Positions 56,401-64,000 of a DNA stretch of 64,000 bases are shown here, one piece after another. Under the pieces are notes generated by a model, which was given only the letters and a program-made list of their open reading frames with translations, did no database searches and had not been told where the DNA came from. The position numbers were made by a program, and so were the translations under genes. Position 1 is the stretch's first letter; every line of letters begins with the position of its first letter. This DNA is from JBMNOU01 sp050943215 (GTDB taxonomy: Bacteria; Bacillota; Clostridia; Christensenellales; SZUA-584), in contig JBMNOU010000002.1 of the NCBI GenBank assembly GCA_050943215.1, positions 1 through 64,000 on the forward strand, in the 5' to 3' direction.

Positions 56401-56997
56401 GGTCTTGGAAGCGTGAACCCGAATGCAATACAGGATTACGCGGAACTAAAAGAGCGAATGCAGACTCTGACAACCCAAAAGGATGATCTCAATAAAGCGG
56501 AACAGGATCTGCATGAACTGATTTCTTCTCTTTTAGACGAAATGAGGAAAGTTTTTAAAAGCAGTTTTGAGCAGATAAACAGGTATTTTCAGGAGACTTT
56601 TCAGGAATTGTTTGACGGAGGCAGGGCAGAGCTGCTGCTGGAAAACGATCAAGATATCATGGAATGCGGCATAGAAATTGTCGCGGAGCCACCCGGCAAA
56701 AAGCTGCAGAAGATATCACTTCTTTCGGGCGGGGAAAAAGCGCTTACCGCCATTTGTCTGCTTTTTGCGCTGCTCAAACTAAACCCGTCTCCTGTCTGCA
56801 TACTCGATGAGATCGACGCAGCGCTGGATGAAGCCAACGTCAATAGGTTCTCTGAGTATTTGCAAAAATACGCGAAAAATATGCAGTTTATTGTGATAAC
56901 ACATAGAAAGGCCACGATGGTCGTATGTGACAGCCTATATGGGTTTGCAATGGAAGAGAAGGGAATATCAAAGCTGTTGTCAGTACGGCTGGATTAA
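53443..56997 (+). CDS. smc: Chromosome segregation protein SMC, TTG start
   Basis: The 1184-residue condensin ATPase has Walker A GVVGPNGSGKSNV (about residues 28-40), two long coiled coils, a hinge (about 520-640, with NVISVPQKYETAMETCLGAA and TLGGDVYHPGGTITGGS), the signature LLSGGEKAL (about 1093) and Walker B CILDEIDAALDEAN. The TTG at 53443 gives FLKCIEMTGFKSFPEKT, the usual SMC beginning, and no alternative start fits. The ribosome site is weak. ftsY follows closely, as in Bacillus. Partner genes scpA/scpB are not in the window. Confidence 0.95.
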   Translation: MFLKCIEMTGFKSFPEKTVMHINGSITGVVGPNGSGKSNVSDAVRWVLGEQSAKTLRGSVMQDVIFAGTQKRSPRSFCEVSLIFDNSSSKINTAYSEIQVTRKLYRSGESEYYLNNVRCRLKDILSMFRDTGIGKEGYSIIGQGKIDDILSEKSTERRLIFEEASGIMKYRVRKEEAERKLERTRYNLIRIEDILNEQQLRIIPLKKQADDAAKYLELSERLKHLELNLFFYNYDKGQERIVKLRQSKEGLAEEREQKELLLKDIAERLNSEQQSAKQLEQAGDALSQKLSGSMAELEHIEGEIRLCSERTANMEKDSARVSQELAEAQAKTSAILESQTKNADRLRQIEQEVEKHRQFAKETNGQLMSLSSVFKDRMQIIETVQSDKVETIQKMADVKSTIFALREKEQNILQLKQETIKRLEQIEKQQEKNETALDRLKEDLALSESQGTEHLNAYNEKVFLKNRIIRQISEERNALDTARREFAACTSSVKILQDMKNSYDGYIDSVKKLMAAAREHSDIGRRIIGPFANVISVPQKYETAMETCLGAALQNIVVEDEYDAKHIISFLRKNNIGRVTFLPLKALTPRHLSDQERDVLLERGVLGVASEIISCDKTIKKAADFLLGRTVVVENSDTAIRIMRAYQYSFRAVTLGGDVYHPGGTITGGSIRKNRGGIVSRDRREEELKQRLEHLGNEVLENEKKLQKKLFEHDSLMAEIEAARKNLHDNELMIATGKEKLEALTISIYEMKKAADQLIQERETFDSNAAFVIKEIRELTALKQDIEQSTESKNNDYKQLEEEYKENAAAIEEMKNKLHDAEISIAELLKEKTALVRDNERLNREKQDIEKAGASRKETLRLNEQSIENLFIQKKEFTLLQQQRTALMDEIIKQQEDMHAKRDLVNKILIERNQSLTEIRKEISELTEKAMRLEFNIEKVEAGIQTAQNRLWDSYQLTYANALPHREEIDVSSAQTEVDNIKNRMRGLGSVNPNAIQDYAELKERMQTLTTQKDDLNKAEQDLHELISSLLDEMRKVFKSSFEQINRYFQETFQELFDGGRAELLLENDQDIMECGIEIVAEPPGKKLQKISLLSGGEKALTAICLLFALLKLNPSPVCILDEIDAALDEANVNRFSEYLQKYAKNMQFIVITHRKATMVVCDSLYGFAMEEKGISKLLSVRLD

Positions 56998-57007
56998 CGG
57001 TGAATAT

Positions 57008-57913
57008 ATGGACAGGAATATATTTGAAAAAATAAGAGGTGGATTAAAAAAGACAAGGGATAACTTTTCGTCGATGATCGGAGATGCGATCGCTTCTTTT
57101 AAAAAGATCGATGATGATTTCTATGACGAGCTGGAAGAGACGCTTTTGCTGTGCGACATCGGCGTAGACGCATCTCGCCATATTATGGGAAATTTAAGGC
57201 AGCGTGTGAAAGAGCGCAAAATCACAGTGCCTTTGGATGTCAAAGAAGTGCTGAAAGACATTATTACAGACATGCTGACTTTCGACGAAGCAGATCTTAA
57301 GTACCCGTGCGTGATGCTTATTGTGGGTGTCAACGGTGTCGGGAAGACAACCGCTATCGGAAAAATGGCGCATTATTATAAATCCGTTGGCAAAAGCGTA
57401 TCCCTTGCGGCGGCGGATACTTTCCGGGCCGCGGCTGCCGAACAGCTGAGTCAATGGGGGGAAAGGTCAGGCGCAAGGGTCGTAAAATATGCAGAAGGTG
57501 CGGATCCTGCTGCAGTTGTATATGATGCAATCGATTCTGCAAAGCATAGAAACATCGACCTTTTAATATGCGATACGGCAGGGCGTCTGCATAATAAAAA
57601 GAACCTGATGAATGAGCTTTCCAAGATCAACCGCGTAATCGATAAGTCATACAGCGAGGCAGAGAAAAGGGTATACCTCGTTGTTGACGCAACGACTGGG
57701 CAAAACGCCGTTGCGCAAGCGAGGGAATTTAAACAGGTAACGGATCTTTCAGGGCTTATACTGACAAAGATTGATGGAACAGCAAAGGGCGGCATCGTTT
57801 GTGCAATATGCAATGAACTGAAACTCCCTGTCGTTTTTGTAGGTGTCGGTGAAGGTATTGAAGATCTGCAGCCTTTTGACGCAAAAGCGTTTGCAAAAAG
57901 CCTGATTGAATAA
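57008..57913 (+). CDS. ftsY: Signal recognition particle receptor FtsY
   Basis: The 301-residue SRP GTPase has an N domain of helices (FEKIRGGLKKTRDNFSSMIG) and a G domain with [42 protein letters not shown] and TKIDGTAKGG. The acidic A domain of proteobacterial FtsY is lacking, as usual in Firmicutes. ATG 57008 gives a normal start; the ATG at 56927 lies within smc and reads unrelated sequence. It is read with smc. Confidence 0.95.
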   Translation: MDRNIFEKIRGGLKKTRDNFSSMIGDAIASFKKIDDDFYDELEETLLLCDIGVDASRHIMGNLRQRVKERKITVPLDVKEVLKDIITDMLTFDEADLKYPCVMLIVGVNGVGKTTAIGKMAHYYKSVGKSVSLAAADTFRAAAAEQLSQWGERSGARVVKYAEGADPAAVVYDAIDSAKHRNIDLLICDTAGRLHNKKNLMNELSKINRVIDKSYSEAEKRVYLVVDATTGQNAVAQAREFKQVTDLSGLILTKIDGTAKGGIVCAICNELKLPVVFVGVGEGIEDLQPFDAKAFAKSLIE

Positions 57914-57918
57914 AATTG

Positions 57919-57947
57919 TTGACAACATAACGTCTACGGTATACTAT
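57919..57947 (+). promoter_or_regulatory. SigA promoter of ylxM-ffh operon
   Basis: A consensus TTGACA (57919-57924) is followed after 17 bases by TACTAT (57942-57947); TATACT at 57940-57945 is the alternative at 15 bases. It gives a start site near 57953, inside the palindrome that follows. Confidence 0.7.
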
Positions 57948-57950
57948 GGC

Positions 57951-57972
57951 TGTGAAGTTATTTAACTTTACA
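57951..57972. repeat. 22-base palindrome at the ylxM transcription start
   Basis: TGTGAAGTTATTTAACTTTACA is a near-perfect inverted repeat (AAGTTA/TAACTT inner arms, TGT/ACA outer arms, one mismatched pair). It begins four bases after the -10 and so covers the predicted start. It could be a repressor operator or a 5' hairpin that protects the mRNA. Confidence 0.55.
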
Positions 57973-57995
57973 GTATTTTATGGTTGTATGTAGAT

Positions 57996-58331
57996 ATGGG
58001 AATAGATTTTGAAACGGTATTGTTGCTTGATACATATGCGGGGCTGCTGACAGAAAAACAGCTCAGGCTCTGCGATATGTATTATAATCAGGATTATTCG
58101 TTATCCGAGATCGCTAATATCGAGCATACGACAAGGCAGGCAGCCAGAGATGGCATCGGTAAGGCACGGCAAAAACTGATGGCATACGAAAGCTGCCTTG
58201 GTTTGTGTAGCAAGCGAAAAAAGACATTAAACGCACTGAAAAGAGCGCAGGCATTTGGGCATCAAGAGCCAGGCTTAATAAAGGCATTAGAAGAGATAGC
58301 TGATATTTGGAGGGGCACGAATGGCGTTTGA
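57996..58331 (+). CDS. ylxM: YlxM-family putative DNA-binding protein (SRP-associated)
   Basis: The 111-residue all-helical protein (FETVLLLDTYAGLLTEKQLR, YYNQDYSLSEIANIEHTTRQ, GIGKARQKLMAYE) has a sigma-70 region 4-like helix-turn-helix. In Firmicutes it always precedes ffh, and in Streptococcus it affects SRP assembly and GTPase control. The start may be ATG 57996 or TTG 57984; neither has a clear ribosome site. It overlaps ffh by 11 bases. Confidence 0.9.
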   Translation: MGIDFETVLLLDTYAGLLTEKQLRLCDMYYNQDYSLSEIANIEHTTRQAARDGIGKARQKLMAYESCLGLCSKRKKTLNALKRAQAFGHQEPGLIKALEEIADIWRGTNGV

Positions 58332-59637
58332 AGGACTTGCGGAAAGACTGCAGCATGTCTTTTCTAAACTGACCAACAGAGGAAAGCTGACCGAAGCTGA
58401 AGTAAAAGCGGCGATGAGAGAGGTCAAGCTTGTTCTGCTTGAAGCAGACGTCAACTTTAAAGTGGTCAAAAACTTTATACAGAATGTGACGGACAGAGCG
58501 GTCGGAGAAGAGGTGCTAAAGAGCCTTACGCCGGGGCAGCAGGTGATTAAAATTGTGCGAGACGAGATGGTCAAAGTACTTGGCGAAAAACATGTGTCTG
58601 TACAGTTTGCATCCGAGCCGCCTACTATCATGATGGTATGCGGTCTGCAGGGATCCGGTAAGACAACGATGTGTGGCAAGCTTGCCAAAATGTGGACAAA
58701 AACCGGAAAATCCGTAATGCTTGCGGCACTGGATATCTACAGGCCCGCGGCGATCAAACAGCTTGAGATTGTAGCGGGGAAGGCAGGTGCTTTGTTTTTT
58801 GAAAAAGGCCAGCAAGACCCTGTAAAATCCGCGAAACAGGCTGTTGCAGCCGCACAGAGCAAGCTCGTTGACGTACTGATACTCGACACAGCCGGTCGGC
58901 TCCATATCGACGAAGAGATGATGAAAGAGGTTAAAAATATCGCCGCTGCTGTTAAACCGCACGAAAAACTGCTTGTCATCGACGCAATGACCGGGCAGGA
59001 TGCGGTCAATGCGGCGGCTGAGTTTAACGAAAGTCTTGAACTTGACGGTGTTGTTTTAACCAAGCTGGATGGTGATACCAGAGGCGGCGCAGCAATATCC
59101 GTTAAGGCAGTTACCGGAAAACCCATCAAATTTGCAGGTGTCGGCGAAAAGCTTGACGATATCGAGGTGTTTCATCCGGATCGTATGGCGGGGCGTATAC
59201 TTGGCATGGGCGATGTGCTATCGCTGATAGAAAAAGCCGAGCAGTCTTTTGAAGCGGATAAAGTAGCGGCGCTTGAGAAAAAGCTTCGCAAGGCGGAATT
59301 TACGCTGGAAGATTTTTTAGATCAGATGGGTCAGATCAAGAATATGGGAAATCTCGGTGATATGCTAAAAATGCTGCCGGGCGGAAGCAAGCTATCCGGG
59401 GTGCAGCTTGACGATAGGCAAATGGCTAGGACCGAGGCGATCATCCAGTCAATGACGCCCGAAGAAAGGAGAAAACCGTCGATAATCGGAGGCAGCCGGA
59501 AAAAGCGAATCGCCAAAGGTAGCGGAACTAAAGTACAGGATGTTAACAGGCTTTTGACTCAATTTGAACAGATGACAAAGATGATTAAAAGCATGACAAA
59601 ACGCGGAAGAGCCGGCATGATAAACATGCCGTTCTGA
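58321..59637 (+). CDS. ffh: Signal recognition particle protein
   Basis: The 438-residue SRP GTPase binds 4.5S/6S RNA and signal peptides. It has N and G domains ([56 protein letters not shown]) and an M domain from about residue 300 ([34 protein letters not shown]). The end RAGMINMPF is compact, without a long Met-rich tail. It follows ylxM and precedes rpsP, as in Bacillus. Confidence 0.96.
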   Translation: MAFEGLAERLQHVFSKLTNRGKLTEAEVKAAMREVKLVLLEADVNFKVVKNFIQNVTDRAVGEEVLKSLTPGQQVIKIVRDEMVKVLGEKHVSVQFASEPPTIMMVCGLQGSGKTTMCGKLAKMWTKTGKSVMLAALDIYRPAAIKQLEIVAGKAGALFFEKGQQDPVKSAKQAVAAAQSKLVDVLILDTAGRLHIDEEMMKEVKNIAAAVKPHEKLLVIDAMTGQDAVNAAAEFNESLELDGVVLTKLDGDTRGGAAISVKAVTGKPIKFAGVGEKLDDIEVFHPDRMAGRILGMGDVLSLIEKAEQSFEADKVAALEKKLRKAEFTLEDFLDQMGQIKNMGNLGDMLKMLPGGSKLSGVQLDDRQMARTEAIIQSMTPEERRKPSIIGGSRKKRIAKGSGTKVQDVNRLLTQFEQMTKMIKSMTKRGRAGMINMPF

Positions 59638-59657
59638 TAATAAATTTGGAGGAAAAC

Positions 59658-59897
59658 ATGGCAGTAAAGATCAGATTAAAAAGAATTGGTGCAAAAAAAG
59701 ATCCATTTTACAGGATCGTGGTTGCGGACGCGAGATCCCCAAGAGACGGGCGGTTTATTGAGGAACTTGGTAATTATGACCCGATGTCAAAAAAATGCGT
59801 TGTAGACGGAGAAAAGGCCCAAGATTGGATCAAAAAAGGAGCACAGCCAACAGAAACAGTTCGGTCACTTCTGAAGAAAAATGGCGTATTGCAATAG
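59658..59897 (+). CDS. rpsP: 30S ribosomal protein S16
   Basis: The 79-residue protein ([39 protein letters not shown]) is bacterial S16. ATG 59658 follows GGAGGAAAAC. The upstream TTG is part of the ribosome site region and not a start. It is part of the rpsP-khpA-rimM-trmD chain. Confidence 0.97.
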   Translation: MAVKIRLKRIGAKKDPFYRIVVADARSPRDGRFIEELGNYDPMSKKCVVDGEKAQDWIKKGAQPTETVRSLLKKNGVLQ

Positions 59898-59909
59898 TTG
59901 GAGATTTAT

Positions 59910-60146
59910 ATGATAGAGCTTGTAAAATACATCGCGCAATCGCTTGTGGATAAACCGGAAGAGGTTAAAGTTACTAAGATCGAAAACGAAAAATCATTCA
60001 TACTTGAACTTTCCGTCATGCCTGACGATATGGGTAAGGTGATCGGAAAGCAAGGCAGGATCGCAAAAGCTATCCGTACCGTTGTAAAAGCGGCTTCTTC
60101 TAGATCAAAGAAGAAATATGTGGTTGAGATTGTCGAACATGATTGA
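59910..60146 (+). CDS. khpA: KH-domain RNA-binding protein KhpA
   Basis: The 78-residue protein has a single KH domain with the RNA-contacting GxxG loop in MGKVIGKQGRIAKAIRTVVK. In Firmicutes KhpA (YlqC) pairs with KhpB/EloR and affects cell division and elongation in streptococci. ATG 59910 fits the TTGGAG site. The stop overlaps rimM. Confidence 0.93.
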   Translation: MIELVKYIAQSLVDKPEEVKVTKIENEKSFILELSVMPDDMGKVIGKQGRIAKAIRTVVKAASSRSKKKYVVEIVEHD

Positions 60147-60651
60147 GATCGCAAAGATCGTAAAAGCGCAGGGTATAGGCGGTGAACTAAAGACCCATCT
60201 TTTTTCTGAAAACTACGAAGAATTCAGCAAAAGAGGATTTGCCTACTTAAGACAGGGCGGCATAGATAAGCGGATCACTTATGAAACGGTGAGAACCGCG
60301 CCACCGTATGTATATCTTCGCATAGACGGTATCAATACCAGAAACGACGCCGAGGAATTGCAAGGCGTTTTTCTGTATCTAGACAGGAAAGATTTTGCTG
60401 CACTGGGCGAAGGTGAATACTATGTATGCGATCTTTTAGGACTGACTGTCGTTGACAAAAAAGGGGAAAAGCTTGGACAGATAAAGGATGTTTTGCAGTA
60501 TGGCGCGGCGGATGTCTATGTTGTGGATGGTGAGAGAGGTTTTATGTTTCCGGCACTCAAGCGTGTGATAGACAAAGTGGATATCCGGCAAGGTATTATC
60601 CTGGTAAATAGTGAAACGCTCGCAGAGGTGGCAGTATATGATGACGTATAA
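60139..60651 (+). CDS. rimM: 16S rRNA processing protein RimM
   Basis: The 170-residue protein helps mature the 30S head and binds S19. It has an N-terminal beta-barrel (IEIAKIVKAQGIGGELKTHL) and a PRC-barrel C-terminus (YYVCDLLGLTVVDKKGEKLG, FMFPALKRVIDKVDI). ATG 60139 overlaps the khpA end by 8 bases. The ORF extension upstream is khpA sequence in another frame. Confidence 0.94.
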   Translation: MIEIAKIVKAQGIGGELKTHLFSENYEEFSKRGFAYLRQGGIDKRITYETVRTAPPYVYLRIDGINTRNDAEELQGVFLYLDRKDFAALGEGEYYVCDLLGLTVVDKKGEKLGQIKDVLQYGAADVYVVDGERGFMFPALKRVIDKVDIRQGIILVNSETLAEVAVYDDV

Positions 60652-61363
60652 TGTCCTGACGCTTTTTCCCGAGATGTTTTCATCGGTATCCCAATCAAGC
60701 ATATGGCGAAAAGCAATAGAGTTAAATAAAGCGGCGGTTAACACCGTGGATATTCGTGATTATTCAAAAGATAAGCACCGGCGTGCGGACGATTATCCGT
60801 TTGGGGGCGGGTCAGGAATGGTGCTAAAGCCCGAACCGATACATGCGTGTTTTGAAGGGATCGTGTCAGTTTGCACGGCGCCGTATCTTAATATTTACAT
60901 GTCCCCGGGAGGTAAACCGCTAACACACCATCTTGTTCTAGACCTTATGGAATACGCCAGCCTTAACATACTTTGCGGACATTACGAGGGCGTAGATGCA
61001 CGCGTATTGGATAGGCATGTTGATATGGAAATTTCCATCGGCGATTTTGTGTTGACAGGCGGAGAGCTTGCCGCAATGGTACTTATCGATGCATGTATCC
61101 GCCATATCGAGGGTGTACTCGGGAATAATGAATCAGTAATTGACGAATCGTTTTCTGATGCACTGCTTGAGCACCCTCAATATACCCGGCCAGCCGTTTT
61201 TGAGGATAGCGCTATACCCGAGGTGCTGTTATCCGGACACCACGAGAACGTAGCAGCTTATAGGCGGTGCATGTCGCTGTATGAAACGGCTATGAAGCGC
61301 CCTGATTTGCTGTCAAAAACAATACTGTCAAAGGAAGACATAGAATATATCACACAAAAATAG
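60641..61363 (+). CDS. trmD: tRNA (guanine37-N1)-methyltransferase
   Basis: The 240-residue SPOUT methyltransferase makes m1G37. Hallmarks: NVLTLFPEMF, YPFGGGSGMVLKPEPI, LCGHYEGVDARV (the trefoil knot) and EISIGDFVLTGGELAAM. Two adjacent ATGs (60638, 60641) overlap the rimM end; 60641 gives the typical beginning. In most bacteria rplS follows trmD. Here a terminator and deoB follow instead. Confidence 0.95.
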   Translation: MTYNVLTLFPEMFSSVSQSSIWRKAIELNKAAVNTVDIRDYSKDKHRRADDYPFGGGSGMVLKPEPIHACFEGIVSVCTAPYLNIYMSPGGKPLTHHLVLDLMEYASLNILCGHYEGVDARVLDRHVDMEISIGDFVLTGGELAAMVLIDACIRHIEGVLGNNESVIDESFSDALLEHPQYTRPAVFEDSAIPEVLLSGHHENVAAYRRCMSLYETAMKRPDLLSKTILSKEDIEYITQK

Positions 61364-61402
61364 CCTGCAGACATCCGGGTTATGTCGTATAAGGCTTTTT
61401 TT
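61362..61402 (+). terminator. Terminator after trmD
   Basis: AGCCT (61362-61366, overlapping the stop) pairs with AGGCT (61392-61396), and inside it GACAT pairs with ATGTC. A run of seven T residues follows. Confidence 0.75.
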
Positions 61403-61452
61403 GGATGAAGTGCGGTATAGTATATTAAATCCTTTTGACAAAAGGGGTTATT

Positions 61453-62616
61453 TTGGCAAAGTTTATAATCGTAGTGATGGATAGTGTGGGCATCGGTGCT
61501 CTGCCTGATGCGGACAAATACGGAGACGCTGGGTCTGACACGCTAGGACATATCATCCAGCAGTATAAAGATATTCGACTGAAGAATCTATCGCGCCTCG
61601 GTATGTGCAAACTTAAAGACCTGCCATGCAGCGGAGACATCATCGGAGCATACGGCAAAAGTGCAGAAATATTTCCGGGTAAAGACACGACGGGAGGGCA
61701 TTTTGAGATTGCGGGGCTTGTGCTAGATAAACCGTTTCCGACATTCCCGTATGGTTTTCCAAAAAGTTTTATTAATGCGTTTGAACAGACCGTTGGCCGA
61801 AAAACGATAGGCAATTATCCGGCGTCGGGGACGCAGATTATACAAAGCCTGGGGAGGCATCATGTAGAGACGGGCGATTTGATCGTTTACACTTCGGCGG
61901 ACAGCGTGTTTCAAATAGCCGCACACGAGACGGTTGTGCCACTTAAAGAACAATACGCTATCTGCCAAAAAGCAAGAGACATGCTGACGGGAGACATGGC
62001 TGTTGGGCGGGTTATATGCCGTCCGTTCACCGGCGAAAAAGGAAACTATACAAGGACGAAAAACCGAAAGGACTTTTCGATTAATCCACCTGGAAGGACG
62101 ATATTGACCGCTGCTAAAGATTCTGGCCTCGAGGTTGCAGGCGTTGGCAAAATAGAGGATATTTTTGCAAACGTCGGGCTTACAAAGAGCAACCATACCA
62201 CGGATAACGATTCTGGCATATCGGCAACGATTGATTATATCCGGCAGGACTTTGACGGGCTTGTATTTTCGAATCTTGTTGATTTTGATATGCTTTATGG
62301 GCACAGAAACAACACACCTGGTTACAAACAGGCCCTTGAAGCATTAGATCAAAGGATTCCGGAGATACTCGATGCGCTATTTGCTAACGATATTATAATT
62401 TTTACTGCGGACCATGGATGCGATCCGACCACGGAGAGTACGGATCATTCGCGTGAATATGTGCCCATACTAGTTTACGGCCAAAACGTGATTGCCGGAG
62501 TGGATATAGGCACGCGTAGGTCTTTTTCAGATATCGCCGCAACTGCAGCTGAGTTTTTCAATATTAGCGACTGGAACACTGGCGAGTCGTTTTATCAACA
62601 AATTATTAAGAGGTGA
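61453..62616 (+). CDS. deoB: Phosphopentomutase, TTG start
   Basis: The 387-residue Mn-dependent mutase interconverts (deoxy)ribose 1- and 5-phosphates. It has VVMDSVGIGALPDADKYGD, GKDTTGGHFEIAG, YTSADSVFQIAAHE, the metal site FTADHGCDPTTESTDHSREY and the C-terminal RRSFSDIAATAAEFF. TTG 61453 follows AAAGGGG at good spacing and gives AKFIIVVMDS. The TTG at 61435 lies before that site. It precedes pnp, as drm-punA in Bacillus. Confidence 0.94.
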   Translation: MAKFIIVVMDSVGIGALPDADKYGDAGSDTLGHIIQQYKDIRLKNLSRLGMCKLKDLPCSGDIIGAYGKSAEIFPGKDTTGGHFEIAGLVLDKPFPTFPYGFPKSFINAFEQTVGRKTIGNYPASGTQIIQSLGRHHVETGDLIVYTSADSVFQIAAHETVVPLKEQYAICQKARDMLTGDMAVGRVICRPFTGEKGNYTRTKNRKDFSINPPGRTILTAAKDSGLEVAGVGKIEDIFANVGLTKSNHTTDNDSGISATIDYIRQDFDGLVFSNLVDFDMLYGHRNNTPGYKQALEALDQRIPEILDALFANDIIIFTADHGCDPTTESTDHSREYVPILVYGQNVIAGVDIGTRRSFSDIAATAAEFFNISDWNTGESFYQQIIKR

Positions 62617-62621
62617 ATGCT

Positions 62622-63440
62622 ATGACGATGGACAGAATCAATCAGGCCTATGCATTTTTAAGCAGCAAAATCGGTCAAAGTCCAAAGATTTGCGTCGTAC
62701 TGGGCAGCGGACTTGGCGGATACGCCGATACAATCTCAAAACCGGTATCGGTCGCATACAAGGACATACCCGGATTTCCAGTATCGACGGTAAAAGGACA
62801 TGCGGGGCAGCTGATCTTCGGGCAGCAGTTTGGAGTGAACATCGTCTGCATGCAGGGCCGATTTCATTGCTACGAGGGTTATACTCCGGACGAGACAGTT
62901 ATTCCTTTGCGCGCGCTCATTAAGCTCGGAGTTAAAACGTTGCTGATCACCAACGCAGCAGGCGGCATCAATACAACGTATAGGCCGGGTGATATAATGA
63001 TCATAAAAGATCATATCAACTTCACATTTTTAAATCCTCTTGCCGGTCCGAATATGAGCGAATTTGGCCCACGGTTTCCCGATATGACTTATGCGTATGA
63101 AAAAAAGCTTATCGATGCGCTGAAAGAAGCGGCTAAAGAAGACGATATAGAGGTCCGTACGGGTGTTTACGCTATGATGAAAGGGCCCTCGTTTGAGACG
63201 CCGGCCGAAATCAAAGCACTCCGCCTGCTTGGCGCAGACGCGGTGGGTATGTCATCCGTACCCGAAATTATTGCCGCAGCTCACGCGGGTGTATCCTCCG
63301 CTGCACTCTCGTGCATTACAAATATGGCAGCGGGCATACTTGATCAGCCATTAACGCACAAAGAGGTCATGGAAACGGGTGAAATTGCTGCAGGCAAAAT
63401 CAAAACTATTATTGACGGTTTTATTAAAAAAACGATATAA
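62622..63440 (+). CDS. punA: Purine-nucleoside phosphorylase (PunA type)
   Basis: The 272-residue enzyme splits guanosine/inosine with phosphate, feeding ribose 1-phosphate to DeoB. Motifs: VVLGSGLGGYADTI, MQGRFHCYEGYTPDETVIPL, TNAAGGINTTYRPGDIM, GPSFETPAEIKAL and ADAVGMSSVPEIIAA. This is the trimeric, mammalian-like PunA class. ATG 62622 is placed after AGAGGTGA. The GTG at 62613 overlaps deoB. Confidence 0.94.
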   Translation: MTMDRINQAYAFLSSKIGQSPKICVVLGSGLGGYADTISKPVSVAYKDIPGFPVSTVKGHAGQLIFGQQFGVNIVCMQGRFHCYEGYTPDETVIPLRALIKLGVKTLLITNAAGGINTTYRPGDIMIIKDHINFTFLNPLAGPNMSEFGPRFPDMTYAYEKKLIDALKEAAKEDDIEVRTGVYAMMKGPSFETPAEIKALRLLGADAVGMSSVPEIIAAAHAGVSSAALSCITNMAAGILDQPLTHKEVMETGEIAAGKIKTIIDGFIKKTI

Positions 63441-63536
63441 GAAAATGAGTCCAACGGCTTTTTCTTTTCTCTCTTTGCAGAATATATCATCTTTATACGG
63501 GAGAAACTAACAAAAACAATAAAGGGCGGACCGGTG

Positions 63537-64000
63537 ATGAAAAAAATAATTGTTTTGTTGGTTTTATTGATAATATTCGTATTCCCAAACGCCGCATTTG
63601 CAGAAGGGGAGGCAAGCCAGGCAAAAAGCTATATCCTTATCGATGCAGGGTCGGGAAATGTACTTAAGGAACAGAATGCCGATGAACAGCGTGACTGTGC
63701 CAGCTTGGTTAAGGTGATGTCACTGCTGCTCTTTTTTGAGTCAGAACAAAATGGAAGGGTTTCTTTGACAGATACGGTGACAATTAGCCAGCATGCGGCA
63801 TCGATGGGTGGTACGCAGGTGTTTTTGGACGTCAATACAACGCATACTATCGGGGATCTGCTAAAGGCTGTTATCGTTTGTAGTGCTAATGATGCGGCTG
63901 CCGCTTTGGCCGAGAAGATAGCGGGCAGCGAAGAAGCGTTTGTAGAAATGATGAATAAAAAAGCAAATGTACTTGGTATCGGAGCGAAATTTGTCAACTC
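63537..64000 (+). CDS. D-alanyl-D-alanine carboxypeptidase (DacF-like), cut by window end
   Basis: 154 codons are visible. A signal peptide (KKIIVLLVLLIIFVFPNAAF, cleaved near AFAEGEA) is followed by the S11 peptidase domain: YILIDAGSGNVLKEQNADEQ, the catalytic SxxK as Ser-Leu-Val-Lys in CASLVKVMS, and SxN in VCSANDAAAALAE. The KTG motif lies beyond the window. These penicillin-binding enzymes trim the terminal D-Ala of peptidoglycan. The order deoB-punA-dacF matches Bacillus, where DacF acts in the forespore. GGGCGG lies before the ATG. The 96 bases upstream show no clear terminator or promoter. Confidence 0.88.
   Translation, partial: MKKIIVLLVLLIIFVFPNAAFAEGEASQAKSYILIDAGSGNVLKEQNADEQRDCASLVKVMSLLLFFESEQNGRVSLTDTVTISQHAASMGGTQVFLDVNTTHTIGDLLKAVIVCSANDAAAALAEKIAGSEEAFVEMMNKKANVLGIGAKFVN

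Overview
The window is a 64 kb chromosomal stretch of a low-to-medium GC, anaerobic, probably endospore-forming Firmicute of the class Clostridia. The main pointers are gene orders familiar from Bacillus/Clostridium (comEC-holA-rpsT; rsmD-coaD with ylbJ and tmcAL; hisS-aspS behind a T-box; smc-ftsY-ylxM-ffh-rpsP-khpA-rimM-trmD; deoB-pnp-dacF), the sporulation genes spoVS and ylbJ, strong GGAGG ribosome binding sites with frequent TTG/GTG starts, and fermentative enzymes (Pta-AckA, ferredoxin-dependent indolepyruvate oxidoreductase). I cannot name the genus. There are no rRNA or tRNA genes, CRISPR arrays, insertion sequences or prophage. The window is mostly core genome with a few accessory patches.

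Layout. 1-6.8 kb: the 3' part of a giant cyclic beta-glucan synthase-like protein, then a YgiQ radical SAM protein. 7-11.6 kb: an OmpR-type two-component system co-transcribed with two GerMN lipoproteins. 11.6-18.4 kb: asparagine synthase on the minus strand, then an ECF S-component, a metallo-hydrolase, ComEC and DNA polymerase III delta, facing rpsT. 18.5-23.3 kb: two related zinc-ribbon membrane proteins, then an envelope/polyphosphate-like cluster (lamin-tail protein, a 35-codon ORF, VTC-domain protein, DUF4956 membrane protein). 23.4-27.4 kb (minus): a complete arginine-to-spermidine operon, speD-speA-speE-speB. 27.6-29.6 kb: a YtrA-type GntR regulator with an ABC exporter. 29.6-30.1 kb (minus): a decayed diguanylate cyclase gene. 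30.3-34.7 kb: an M14 peptidase, a copper P-type ATPase and YjbQ. 34.7-40.2 kb: an aryl-CoA cluster (two phenylacetate-CoA ligases, IorAB, ACT protein), followed by alr. 41.4-48.2 kb: 5-FCL, rsmD, coaD, a coiled-coil protein, then ylbJ and tmcAL on the minus strand, then pta-ackA. 48.2-53.4 kb: T-box, hisS, aspS, tcdA, rseC-like, trxA, spoVS. 53.4-61.4 kb: smc and the signal-recognition/ribosome-maturation operon. 61.4-64 kb: deoB, pnp and the start of a D-Ala-D-Ala carboxypeptidase cut by the window end.

How the genes work together. The polyamine operon encodes every step from arginine through agmatine and putrescine to spermidine. IorAB and the PaaK ligases can turn aryl-pyruvates from aromatic amino acids into aryl-acetates with ATP gain, and Pta-AckA does the same from acetyl-CoA. 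The observations I rate highest are a T-box ahead of hisS-aspS whose best nested fold presents an Asn codon, the lamin-tail/VTC/DUF4956 cluster with its tiny translationally coupled ORF, the diguanylate cyclase fossil, and a histidine kinase gene with no ATG, GTG or TTG start where one is needed.
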